A DNA stretch of 64,000 nucleotides. It comes from Streptomyces flavidovirens DSM 40150. Its GTDB lineage: Bacteria > Actinomycetota > Actinomycetes > Streptomycetales > Streptomycetaceae. The stretch lies in assembly GCF_000429085.1 (NCBI RefSeq), contig NZ_AUBE01000008.1, forward strand, positions 62,001 to 126,000. Reading direction: 5' to 3'. Made by a program: the position numbers and the translations under genes. This document shows, piece by piece, positions 23,347 through 31,432 of this stretch; the first letter of the stretch is position 1; every line of letters begins with the position of its first letter. The notes beneath the pieces were generated by a model, which had not been told where the DNA came from, did not search any database, and saw only the letters and a list, made by a program, of their open reading frames with translations.

Positions 23347-24074
23347 GCGCGACCGCCGGCCGCCCCTCGCTGCTCGCACTGTGGAGCGCGCCCCGCTCCC
23401 GCTCCACGGTGTTCTTCCGGATGATGGTGGAACGCCAAGACCTGCTCACGCTGCACGAACCGTTCTGCAACATCGCCAATGACGGCAGCACAGAGGTCGC
23501 CGGCCGTGCGGTGAATTCGACGGAGGCCCTGACGGACACGCTGATCGAGCTCTCCGCAGAGCAGACCGTGTTTTTCAAGGACACCACCGACTGCACCTAC
23601 GACTCCATATTCGGACACCAGGATTTCCTGAAGAGCGGACGGCACGCCTTCCTGCTGCGAAACCCGCAGGAGATCATTCCGTCGTTCGCGGCCATCAAAC
23701 CGGACATGGGCCTCCATGAAGTGGGCATCGAGTACCTGTACAGGATCTACCAGGCGGTGCTCGAAGCCGGCGGCAAGCCGGTGGTCCTGGACTCCGACGA
23801 CTTCGTCGACCACCCGGAACTGACCGTTCAGGAATACTGCGCGGCGGTGGATCTGCCCTTCCGCGCCGACGCCCTGCGATGGCAGCCGGGGGAGCGACCG
23901 GAATGGAGCCAGTCCGCCCGCTGGCACGCCGACGTCAGTGCCAGTACCACGGTGCGACGCCGTGAGCGGACGTACGACAGGACGATCGACAACGACCTCC
24001 TGTTGCGGCGCTTCTACGAACACCACCTGCCGTTCTACGAACACCTGTGGGAGCGGCGACTCCGGATTTCCTGA
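23343..24074 (+). CDS. PAPS-dependent sulfotransferase
   Basis: A 243-aa sulfotransferase-fold protein. The phosphosulfate-binding loop is SAPRSRSTVFFR at residues 14-25, and the second 3'-phosphate site is in LLRNPQEIIPSF near residue 105. Such enzymes move sulfate from PAPS to a hydroxyl. In the vazabitide/azinomycin pathway the hydroxyl next to the C6 amine is sulfated to make it a leaving group for aziridine closure. The start overlaps the LysX stop (ATGA). Sulfation of the final product is the alternative, but the neighbours favour activation. Confidence 0.85.
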   Translation: MSATAGRPSLLALWSAPRSRSTVFFRMMVERQDLLTLHEPFCNIANDGSTEVAGRAVNSTEALTDTLIELSAEQTVFFKDTTDCTYDSIFGHQDFLKSGRHAFLLRNPQEIIPSFAAIKPDMGLHEVGIEYLYRIYQAVLEAGGKPVVLDSDDFVDHPELTVQEYCAAVDLPFRADALRWQPGERPEWSQSARWHADVSASTTVRRRERTYDRTIDNDLLLRRFYEHHLPFYEHLWERRLRIS

Positions 24075-24139
24075 CCCCCTCACACCGACTCGCACATGAA
24101 TTCCGCGCTCTGGCTGATTGAATCCGAGAGGTACGGTAG

Positions 24140-25399
24140 ATGATTATTTCAAAGCCGCCATTCTGTCCCGTGCGGTTCCAGGATTCCGACCTGCTCGACT
24201 CCGGATTCCACGCCTCGACGGACATGCACGCGCTGTGGGCCGACCTGCGCGAGAACCAGCCGCTCTACCGGGCGGAACCCGGCGGTGGCCGGGAGCCGTT
24301 CTGGGTCGTGACCCGCCACGAGGACGTCAGCCGGGTCCTGCGCAGCCACGGGGAGTTCTCCTCCCGGCGGGGCACGATCCTGTGCGTGCTCGACCTCGAC
24401 ACACCGGACATCGCGTCCGACAACATGATGGCGGACACCGACCCGCCACGGCACAGGGAGTTCAGGGAACCGCTGAACAAGGCGTTCGCCCCGCCCGTGG
24501 TCGCCACCCAGGAGAAGCTCCTGCGGGACCTGTCGCGGGATTTGATCCAGTCGGCGCTCGACGCCGATGTGTACGACATCGCCCACAAGACGATGATGTT
24601 CCCGATGGCCGTCACCGGCACCCTCATGGGCCTTCCCCCCGAGTCCTGGGAAAGGCTCGTGGAACTGGTCATGATGACCATCGCCTACGACGACCCCGAC
24701 TACTCCACCGGCAACGCGCAGGCCACCGTGCGCCAGGCTCGGCACGAGCTGTTCGAGTACTTCCAGAAGGAGTACGCGCAACGTACCCGCGAAGACGTCG
24801 ACCCCGATGTGATCGGCGCGATGCTCGCGATGGACCTGTCGGAAGGGCCGATGTCGCAGGAGCAAGTCCTCCTGAACGCCTTCGTGCTGCTCATCGGCGC
24901 CAACGTCACCACGCCGCACGCCCTGTGCACCCTGATGACGGTGATGGCCGAGCACCCCGAGCAGTTCCAGGCCGTACGGGAGAATCCGGAACTTCGCGCG
25001 TCCTGCCTCCAGGAGCTCCTGCGCTGGTCGTCACCGGTCACCGCGCTCATGCGATACGCCGTCAAGGACGTGGAGCTGCACGGACAGACCATCCGGGCGG
25101 GCGAGCCGGTCAGTGCCTGGATCGGTGCCGCCAACCGCGACGAGCGGGTCTTCGCCGACCCGTACACCTTCGACGTCACGCGACGGCCGAACAAGCACCT
25201 CGCGTTCGGCCTGGGGCCGCACTACTGCATCGGCGCCAACCTGGCCAAGGTCGGACTGGAAATCTTCCTCGACGAGATCCTGGACCGGGTGGAAACCGTC
25301 GAGATCGCCGGCGAGGTGCGGCATGTCGCCTCCCACTTCGTGCCCGGCTACAAGAGCATGCCGGTGCGGTTCACACCCCGGAAAACGGAAGCGCGGTGA
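24140..25399 (+). CDS. Cytochrome P450 with atypical I-helix
   Basis: A 419-aa soluble P450. The heme loop is FGLGPHYCIGANLAK, the ExxR pair lies in QELLRWSSP, and a C-helix MADTDPPRHREFR is present. The I-helix reads LIGANVTTPHAL: the usual acidic residue before the paired threonines is a valine here. P450s that act on carrier-bound or amine-bearing substrates often deviate at this place. It overlaps the type II thioesterase gene (GTGA). It probably hydroxylates or epoxidises the aryl or amino acid part of the cluster product. Confidence 0.88.
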   Translation: MIISKPPFCPVRFQDSDLLDSGFHASTDMHALWADLRENQPLYRAEPGGGREPFWVVTRHEDVSRVLRSHGEFSSRRGTILCVLDLDTPDIASDNMMADTDPPRHREFREPLNKAFAPPVVATQEKLLRDLSRDLIQSALDADVYDIAHKTMMFPMAVTGTLMGLPPESWERLVELVMMTIAYDDPDYSTGNAQATVRQARHELFEYFQKEYAQRTREDVDPDVIGAMLAMDLSEGPMSQEQVLLNAFVLLIGANVTTPHALCTLMTVMAEHPEQFQAVRENPELRASCLQELLRWSSPVTALMRYAVKDVELHGQTIRAGEPVSAWIGAANRDERVFADPYTFDVTRRPNKHLAFGLGPHYCIGANLAKVGLEIFLDEILDRVETVEIAGEVRHVASHFVPGYKSMPVRFTPRKTEAR

Positions 25400-26160
25400 G
25401 CAGTTACCCGATACACCGGCCCGACGCACGGCTGTGGTTCGACCGCCGGTTCCGCTCCGCCACCGCGACGCACAGTCTGTACTGCTTCCCCTTCGCGGGC
25501 GGCTCCGCGACGTACTATGCCGACTGGGTGAAACACTGCACCGGCCCCATCGAGCTGGTGCCGGTGCAGCTCCCCGGCCGGGGCGGCAGAATGGCCGAAC
25601 CGTCGGCCAAGGACATGGTTCAACTCGCCGAGGAAATCGCGGACACGATCGCTGCCGAACCCACCCAGGTGCTCCTGTACGGGCACAGCATGGGCGCGAT
25701 TCTCGCCTTCGAGGTCACCAGGCGTCTCAGGACCCTTGGCCGGCCGGTCCAGCACCTGTTCGTGAGTGGCCGCCCCACACCGACGATCGTCCGTCCGCCG
25801 GTTCCCGTCAGCGACCTGCCCCGCCCCGAGTTCGTCCAGATGCTGCGCGACTACGGTGCCGCGGACCAGACGGTCTTCGAGCACGACGAACTGCTGGACC
25901 TGCTCATGCCCATGATCCGGGCGGACTTCGCAATGATCGAGAACTACCGGTACCGGCAGGAGCCGCTGCTCTCGTGCCCGATATCCGCCTGGTGCGGAGA
26001 CGCCGACCCCGAGGTGCCAGTGGAAGCGATGCGCGGTTGGGGCGACCAGACGTCGGGGGAGTTCACCCTTTCCGTGCTGCCGGGCGGGCACTTCTTCCTC
26101 ACCGAGCACCAGGCCGAAATCATGCGGACGGTGCACGCCGCGATCCGCCGGGTTCGATGA
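25396..26160 (+). CDS. Type II thioesterase
   Basis: A 254-aa alpha/beta hydrolase with FPFAGGSATYY near the N-terminus, the nucleophile in YGHSMGAI, Asp in WCGDADPEV and His in LPGGHFFLTEHQ. These are standard for free-standing editing thioesterases that clear stalled acyl groups from PKS/NRPS carriers. GTG 25396 overlaps the P450 stop. A role in hydrolysing the aryl acid from the iterative PKS is also possible, since that PKS carries no classical TE. Confidence 0.92.
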   Translation: MSSYPIHRPDARLWFDRRFRSATATHSLYCFPFAGGSATYYADWVKHCTGPIELVPVQLPGRGGRMAEPSAKDMVQLAEEIADTIAAEPTQVLLYGHSMGAILAFEVTRRLRTLGRPVQHLFVSGRPTPTIVRPPVPVSDLPRPEFVQMLRDYGAADQTVFEHDELLDLLMPMIRADFAMIENYRYRQEPLLSCPISAWCGDADPEVPVEAMRGWGDQTSGEFTLSVLPGGHFFLTEHQAEIMRTVHAAIRRVR

Positions 26161-26181
26161 CTACCGACAAGGAGTGAGAGC

Positions 26182-27342
26182 GTGGACTTCGATGTGCCAC
26201 CGGAGAGCGTCGACTTCGCGGACGAAGTCGAGGACATCCTGACGGCGCCGGAGACGGGGCGGCTGCTGCAGGACGTTTTTGCCCGGCAGGACGGCATGGA
26301 CGGCAACCCCCGTGAGCTGTACCGGCACCTGGGCGACGCCGGCATTCTCGCACCCTCCTGGCCGGTCGAATACGGCGGCAGAGGCGCCGACTTCACCGCG
26401 ACCGTGGCGCTGCTGGAGAAGCTCGTCGCCCACCGGATACCGCAGAACCTGTACTGCATCTCGGTGCAGAACGTCGGTTCACTGATTCTGGCGGCAGGCT
26501 CGGAGCACCAGCGCAAGACTCTGCTGCCGGCCCTGGCAAGCACCGAACTCACGTCGTGCATTCTGTTCACAGAACCGGGCAACGGATCCGACCTGGCCGG
26601 CATCACCACCAGCGCGGTGCGGGAGGGCACCGGATGGGTCATCAACGGACGCAAGACCTACAACCTCAAGAGCGCCTACGCCGACATCGCGCTCATCGCG
26701 GTCCGCACGGACCCGCAGGGCAGTCAGTACGAAGGACTCACCCTGTTCCTCGTCCCGCTGAACGCACCCGGCGTCGTCATCCGGCCCATCCCCAGTCTGG
26801 CCAACGAGCAGTTCCACGACATCTGGTTCACCGATGTGCATGTGGCCGAGGACGCGCTGTTCGGCCAGGTCGGCGAGGGGTGGTCGCTGATCACCCAGAT
26901 GTTCGCCGCGGAACGCACGGGGCTGGACTACTACGCGCGAGGACGCCACTGGCTGGACCTGGTCGCGGAACGCCTCGGCGAAGACGGCCGGCAACCGTCC
27001 GACGTCGTACGCGCCGAACTGGCGCGCCACGAAACGAGGATCACCGCCAGCAAGCTGCTGAGCTGCCAGGTCATGCAGAACCTCCAGGACGGCAATGCCG
27101 ACATCGCGGAGTCCTCGTTCGCGAAATGGCACTGCAGTGAATCGGCCCAGCGCATCGCGTGGTGGGCCTTGGAGACGCTGGGGCCGGACATGCTGGAACC
27201 CGGGGCCGACGCCGGGGACCGCACCCTTGAAGCAGCATTCCGGGAGGCGCCCGGAATGACCATTTCCGGCGGGGCGTCGGAGGTCATGCTGGACATTCTG
27301 AGCAGCGCTCGGGTATTCGACCACGCCCCGAGGGGGGACTGA
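26182..27342 (+). CDS. Acyl-CoA dehydrogenase, FAD-dependent (large partner)
   Basis: A 386-aa acyl-CoA dehydrogenase. Visible marks are WPVEYGGRGAD, the FAD/substrate segment CILFTEPGNGSDLAG, WVINGRKTYNLK, and a C-terminal GGASEVMLDIL. GTG 26182 follows GGAGTGAGAG. It is followed after 5 nt by a second, shorter homologue, as in heterotetrameric dehydrogenases where only one chain keeps the catalytic base. In azabicycle pathways an alpha,beta-desaturation of the amino acid is required, and this pair is the natural candidate, possibly on a carrier-bound substrate. Confidence 0.88.
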   Translation: MDFDVPPESVDFADEVEDILTAPETGRLLQDVFARQDGMDGNPRELYRHLGDAGILAPSWPVEYGGRGADFTATVALLEKLVAHRIPQNLYCISVQNVGSLILAAGSEHQRKTLLPALASTELTSCILFTEPGNGSDLAGITTSAVREGTGWVINGRKTYNLKSAYADIALIAVRTDPQGSQYEGLTLFLVPLNAPGVVIRPIPSLANEQFHDIWFTDVHVAEDALFGQVGEGWSLITQMFAAERTGLDYYARGRHWLDLVAERLGEDGRQPSDVVRAELARHETRITASKLLSCQVMQNLQDGNADIAESSFAKWHCSESAQRIAWWALETLGPDMLEPGADAGDRTLEAAFREAPGMTISGGASEVMLDILSSARVFDHAPRGD

Positions 27343-27347
27343 CTGCG

Positions 27348-28370
27348 ATGGACCTGCGACCTGATCCGCTTCAGCAGCGTCTGCGGGACGCGGTGGACAC
27401 GGTGCTCACGCGCACCGGTGAACTGTCCGCTCAACTGGCGACCATCGGCGTGCCCTCCCTCAACGCACCGGAACGCCTCGGCGGGCTCGCGCTGGGACTC
27501 AGCGCCGACATCGTCGTGAACGAACGCCTGGGGTACGCACTGGAACCGCTCGGCTGCTACCGGGAGACCGCGTTCGCGCTCGACATGCTCGACAGCGACG
27601 ACGTACCGACGGAGCACCTGGCGGAGATCCTCGCCGACCTGTACAAGGGCACGCGGCACGCGGTGGTGGTGGGCGCGCGCGGCCCCGCCGGCATACAAGT
27701 GAAGCCGGGAGGGCGGCTGTGGGGTGAGTCGGAGCCACTGCCCCGCGGCGCCATCGGGTTGTGCGTGGTACGGACAGCCCACGGCGGCGGCGGTGAGTGG
27801 CGGCTCGTGGTCCCGGAACCCGGCACCTGCGTCACCGAGTCCATAGACCATTTCGGCATGCCCGCCTCGCGGCTGAGGTTCGAGGGAGCCGCCTCCCAGC
27901 CTCTGCCGGTGACCGCGGCCCACTGGGAGTGCGCCCTCGCGGCAGCGAGAGTCCGCCAGGCGGCACTGCTGCTGGGCATCGCGGACCGGATCGTCGATGT
28001 GGCACGCGCCCACGTCAACACCCGTACACAGTCCGGCAAACCGCTCGTCGAGCGGCAGACGGTCGCGCACCGGCTGGCACTCCTGATCGGCGAAGCGGAC
28101 GGCTGGCGACTGGTGCTGAACAAGACCGCCTGGGAGCTCGACCGCGACGATCATCCCAACACGGCCGCGGTCCTGGCGGTCGCGGGCGAACACGCGCAGC
28201 TCGCCAGTCGCACCGCACTCCAGCTGCACGGCGTACGGGGCATGCTCGCGCACTCGACGGCGGCGTCCGTATACCGGATGGTGGCCGTGGAGTCCGTACG
28301 CCTGGGAACCCCCACCGACCTGTGGCTGGAGGCCGCGTCCACCACCCGGCACCTGACACCTGACACCTGA
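27348..28370 (+). CDS. Acyl-CoA dehydrogenase-like partner subunit
   Basis: A 340-residue protein with the C-terminal helical domain of acyl-CoA dehydrogenases (HVNTRTQSGKPLVERQTVAHRLA) and a reduced N-terminal and middle domain that lacks a clear EPGxGSD loop. It probably pairs with the upstream gene to make an alpha2beta2 enzyme. ATG 27348 has GAGGGGGG upstream. The last codons and the stop lie inside a 7-bp tandem repeat, so slippage would only change the last few residues. Last gene of the operon before the AlkZ promoter. Confidence 0.82.
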   Translation: MDLRPDPLQQRLRDAVDTVLTRTGELSAQLATIGVPSLNAPERLGGLALGLSADIVVNERLGYALEPLGCYRETAFALDMLDSDDVPTEHLAEILADLYKGTRHAVVVGARGPAGIQVKPGGRLWGESEPLPRGAIGLCVVRTAHGGGGEWRLVVPEPGTCVTESIDHFGMPASRLRFEGAASQPLPVTAAHWECALAAARVRQAALLLGIADRIVDVARAHVNTRTQSGKPLVERQTVAHRLALLIGEADGWRLVLNKTAWELDRDDHPNTAAVLAVAGEHAQLASRTALQLHGVRGMLAHSTAASVYRMVAVESVRLGTPTDLWLEAASTTRHLTPDT

Positions 28371-28390
28371 CACCTGACACCTGATACCTG
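28350..28390. repeat. 7-bp tandem repeat (ACACCTG) across the dehydrogenase stop
   Basis: About five to six copies of ACACCTG run from the last codons of the dehydrogenase partner into the intergenic region, the last copy being ATACCTG. The stop TGA is formed by the repeat itself. Confidence 0.9.
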
Positions 28391-28523
28391 CCAACTGGAG
28401 CCCTGCATAAGAGGCTTGCTGTCGGCGGACGTTCAGCTGTTCCGCCGGCAGTCCACCTCTCTCGGTGTAGGCTGAAATGCAGAGTCTGGTGCAGTGTGTG
28501 GTTTGGTGGCTGAAAGGAACGGC

Positions 28524-29639
28524 GTGAAGGTCAGCTGGAGGCAGGTTTTTGCGTGGCGGATGCGGCGGCAGTTCCTGGAGCCGCGTACCCAGCCCAGTGC
28601 GAGCGAAGTTGTCGGCAGACTGTGCGGCGTACAGGCGCAGGTCTGGAGTGTCGCCGAGCTGAACGTCGCCCTTCGGCAGTCGGCACCCGACCGGGAGAGC
28701 GTCAACCGGGACGTCGCCGATCGCTCACTGATGAAGACCTGGGCGATGCGCGGAACCCTCCATCTGCTGCGACCCAGTGAAGCGGGCGCCTACCTGTCGC
28801 TCATGGCGAACACGGGAAGCTGGCTCAAGCCTTCCTGGACGCGAGCCTCCGGCGTTACTCCGCAGCAGATCGACGAGTTGACCGAAGAAGTGGCAGGCAT
28901 CCTCGACGGGGTGGTGCTCACCCGCGACGAGCTGGTTACCCGGCTCGTGGCCGACAAGCGGTTCGCGAGCATGGAGGAGCGGCTGCGGTCGGGGTGGGGC
29001 TCTGTGCTCAAACCGCTGGCCTGGCGAGGTGTCCTGTGCCACGGCCCGAACCGGAACAACAAGATCACCTTCACCCTGCCGGCGAGCCAGTTCGGCTCGG
29101 ACTGGGGCAAGATGCCCGAGCCCGACGAGGCCGCCCCCACGGTGATCGAGGCGTACCTGGGTGCGTACGGTCCTGCCACGATCGAGACCTTCGACCGCTG
29201 GCTGTCGCTCAACAGCACGAGCAAGCCGAAGCTGCGCAAGTGGTTCGGGGACATGGGCGACAAGCTGACCGAGGTCGATGTCGAGGGACGCAAGACATTG
29301 ATCCTGACGGAGCACGCGGAGGAACTCGCCGGCATTGCTCCGTGCGAAGGCATCAGGCTGCTCGGCGGCTTCGACCAGTACCTTCTGGGCCCTGGAACCA
29401 AGGACGAAGTGATGCTCGCGGCAGAACACCGCTCCGCGGTGAGCCGCGCCGCCGGATGGATCTCCCCGGTCGTCGTGCAGGACGGCCGGGTCGTCGGGGT
29501 GTGGGAGATCCTCGATCAGGAGCTGGTGGTGACGCCGTTCCCGGACACCGGCCGTCTCCCGCTGAAAGCCGTCGAGAAGGAAGCGGCGCACGTCGCGCGC
29601 GCGAGCGGAGTGAGCCGGCTGCCGGTCCGCGTCGTCTGA
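28524..29639 (+). CDS. alkZ: AlkZ-family DNA glycosylase, probable self-resistance
   Basis: A 371-residue winged-helix protein of the HTH_42/AlkZ family. With GTG 28524 as start (AAAGGA 5 nt upstream) the motif VCGVQAQVWS-type region places the catalytic Gln-x-Gln pair at Q37 and Q39, the same numbers I recall for AlkZ of the azinomycin producer. AlkZ removes bulky N7-alkylated bases and unhooks interstrand crosslinks. Location immediately after an aziridine-type biosynthetic cluster argues for protection against the product. Its upstream region repeats the GTGCAGTGTGTG and GCAGAGTCTG elements of the main divergent promoter. A general alkylation-repair role is the alternative. Confidence 0.85.
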   Translation: MKVSWRQVFAWRMRRQFLEPRTQPSASEVVGRLCGVQAQVWSVAELNVALRQSAPDRESVNRDVADRSLMKTWAMRGTLHLLRPSEAGAYLSLMANTGSWLKPSWTRASGVTPQQIDELTEEVAGILDGVVLTRDELVTRLVADKRFASMEERLRSGWGSVLKPLAWRGVLCHGPNRNNKITFTLPASQFGSDWGKMPEPDEAAPTVIEAYLGAYGPATIETFDRWLSLNSTSKPKLRKWFGDMGDKLTEVDVEGRKTLILTEHAEELAGIAPCEGIRLLGGFDQYLLGPGTKDEVMLAAEHRSAVSRAAGWISPVVVQDGRVVGVWEILDQELVVTPFPDTGRLPLKAVEKEAAHVARASGVSRLPVRVV

Positions 29640-29663
29640 TCACCCTGCCTGATCGCGCATGCT

Positions 29664-30200
29664 CTACCGCGCCCGCTTGAAGTCGGCGCGGTAGAGATCG
29701 CGCAGCAGGGCGATCTCCGCTCCGTGATGCATGACTTCACGATTGACGTGCAGGACCAGGGTCGCCATGGGCCGCTCTCCCCATTGGCCTTCGACGTCTC
29801 CTATCGGCCGCTGCATCCCCGCGTCGTCGAGTGAGAGCACCCCTTTGCGCCAGGTGTGGTAGTGCTCGTGCAGTGCCGCGAGACCGTCCTCGGCAGTGAC
29901 CGGCAAAGACGCGGTGTCCATGGTCAAGGACCCGTCGCCGAAGTGTGCGCTGGCTCGGATACCCAGTACGTGAAAGGCGATGTGGCACAGGCGCCAGGCG
30001 ATCGTGGTCACCGGAGGAGGCTCCGGGACGGGATCCTGCCAGTCGAACATCGCCCTGCCGTCCCCGCCGGTCCGGATCGTCCAGCAGTCCGGCACCGGCT
30101 CCCACAGGTATTCGTCGTCGGTGAGACCGGCCAGCCGGGGCATCAACTGGTGGTCCCAGTACAGATCGAGCTGGTCGAGCACTTCGGTACGCCAGATCAT
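29664..30200 (-). CDS. DinB-superfamily protein (possible mycothiol transferase)
   Basis: A 178-aa four-helix DinB-like protein. Histidines in AWRLCHIAFHVLG (about residue 73) and REVMHHGAEIALLRDLY near the C-terminus form the metal-binding triad typical of the family. In actinomycetes many of these are mycothiol-dependent S-transferases that open or detoxify electrophiles. It is convergent with alkZ, with only 24 bp between the stops. Beside a cluster for a probable aziridine alkylator, thiol-based detoxification is an attractive inference; no direct evidence exists. Confidence 0.75.
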   Translation of the reverse strand: MIWRTEVLDQLDLYWDHQLMPRLAGLTDDEYLWEPVPDCWTIRTGGDGRAMFDWQDPVPEPPPVTTIAWRLCHIAFHVLGIRASAHFGDGSLTMDTASLPVTAEDGLAALHEHYHTWRKGVLSLDDAGMQRPIGDVEGQWGERPMATLVLHVNREVMHHGAEIALLRDLYRADFKRAR

Positions 30201-30321
30201 CCAGCACTCCTGTTGAGTCGGTCGTTACTGCGCCAGACGATAGCAACTCAGAACAGTGTGTGCTCACACGACTACTGCCAGTAGCGCCACCCGCAGGGAT
30301 GAATCGCGGCCGGTGGGTTGC

Positions 30322-30370
30322 CACTTGTAGACTCTGTAGTTAGTGTTGCCTCAGAGCAAAAAGGCAACAC
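30322..30370 (+). promoter_or_regulatory. Leader/promoter of the YcaO-peptide operon
   Basis: TAGACTCTGTAG (30328-30339) contains the reverse complement of the CAGAGTCT core that recurs in the neighbouring cluster, and TAGACT is a plausible -10 box. It is followed by a perfect 8-bp inverted repeat, GTGTTGCC (30343-30350) and GGCAACAC (30363-30370), with a 12-nt A-rich loop. The repeat would lie in the early transcribed leader and could be an operator or an attenuating hairpin. Confidence 0.5.
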
Positions 30371-30439
30371 AGGCGACATGGTGATCGAGCAGGCCTATGG
30401 TCGTTGGCGGTTCATCGGCCTTGCGCAGGGGGGCGACGC

Positions 30440-31426
30440 GTGATCACAAGAAGTGCCACTGGTCCCGACATCCACGACGCCGGCTCCTTCGGCTGTGACC
30501 CGGAAGAGGGACTCAAAGGGCTGATCAGGCCCCTTGAGGAGGAAGCCTTCCTCGCCGGACACCTCGGAGTGAGGCCGCTGCTCTGCCGCGGTGAGCCGGG
30601 GCGGTTCAACGGCATCTTCGGCTGGGACGACCTGAACGCCATTCTCGAAACCAGCCGAGTCGACCCTTCCCGTATGCACCTGGTCCGGGCGGCACGCGGC
30701 ATGAGCATGACCTCGTGCTCCGAGCCCGTACCGCAATTGGCCCCACGGGGACGGCCGTTGAGGCTCCGTCCCGAGGTGCTGACCGGCGCCCTGGCCGACG
30801 GTGCCACGCTCGCCGTGGACGGGGTCGAGGAGTTGCACCTTCCGCTGCGGGCGCTCGTCGGCCGGGTGGAGGAGAGCCTGCGCAACCTCGTACAGGCCAA
30901 TCTGTACGCGAACGTGGGTGGGGCTCCGCAGGGCTTCGACACGCACTGGGACGACCACGACGTGATCATCCTTCAGGTGGCGGGAAAGAAGAACTGGGAC
31001 CTGCACCCGCCGACGCTTCCCCACCCGGTCGGCAAACTCACCAGTCCGCCGAAGCCACAACCCTCGGAGGCCGGCTGGTCCGGGACGCTGAGCGAGGGCG
31101 ATGTCCTCTACCTGCCCCGTGGCTGGTGGCACACGGTCCGGGCGGCCGACGGACCTTCCCTGCACCTCACGCTGGGCAGCCGGCTGCCCTCCGCCGCGGA
31201 CCTGCTGCGGCATCTGCTGCGGCAACTCGCCACGGAGCGCCAGGTGGTCCGGCAGGACCTGCCCCGGTTCGCGGACGCGGCGACGGCAGACCAGTGGTAC
31301 GCCGAACTGCGGGCGACGCTCGTCGAGGCGGTCCAGGAGCCGGGTCTGCTGGAACGGTTGGGCAAAGAGGCAGGGGAAGATGCTCCAGGGCGTCCGGTAT
31401 TCACACTGCCGACTTGTTCCGGGTGA
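30440..31426 (+). CDS. JmjC/cupin-type Fe(II)/2OG oxygenase (ROXA-like), peptide hydroxylase candidate
   Basis: A 328-aa JmjC-fold protein starting at GTG 30440, 6 nt after AGGGGGG. The iron ligands are H169 and D171 in FDTHWDDHDVIILQ and H231 in PRGWWHTV. GKKNWDLH between them is the usual core strand of ribosomal-oxygenase (YcfD/NO66) type enzymes, which hydroxylate arginine, histidine or other residues in proteins. Here it opens an operon with an exporter, a 41-aa repeat peptide and a YcaO, so the inferred substrate is that peptide, perhaps at its conserved Asn, Asp, Val or Tyr. The MFS gene starts 6 nt after its stop. Confidence 0.85.
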   Translation: MITRSATGPDIHDAGSFGCDPEEGLKGLIRPLEEEAFLAGHLGVRPLLCRGEPGRFNGIFGWDDLNAILETSRVDPSRMHLVRAARGMSMTSCSEPVPQLAPRGRPLRLRPEVLTGALADGATLAVDGVEELHLPLRALVGRVEESLRNLVQANLYANVGGAPQGFDTHWDDHDVIILQVAGKKNWDLHPPTLPHPVGKLTSPPKPQPSEAGWSGTLSEGDVLYLPRGWWHTVRAADGPSLHLTLGSRLPSAADLLRHLLRQLATERQVVRQDLPRFADAATADQWYAELRATLVEAVQEPGLLERLGKEAGEDAPGRPVFTLPTCSG

Positions 31427-31432
31427 CCGCCG

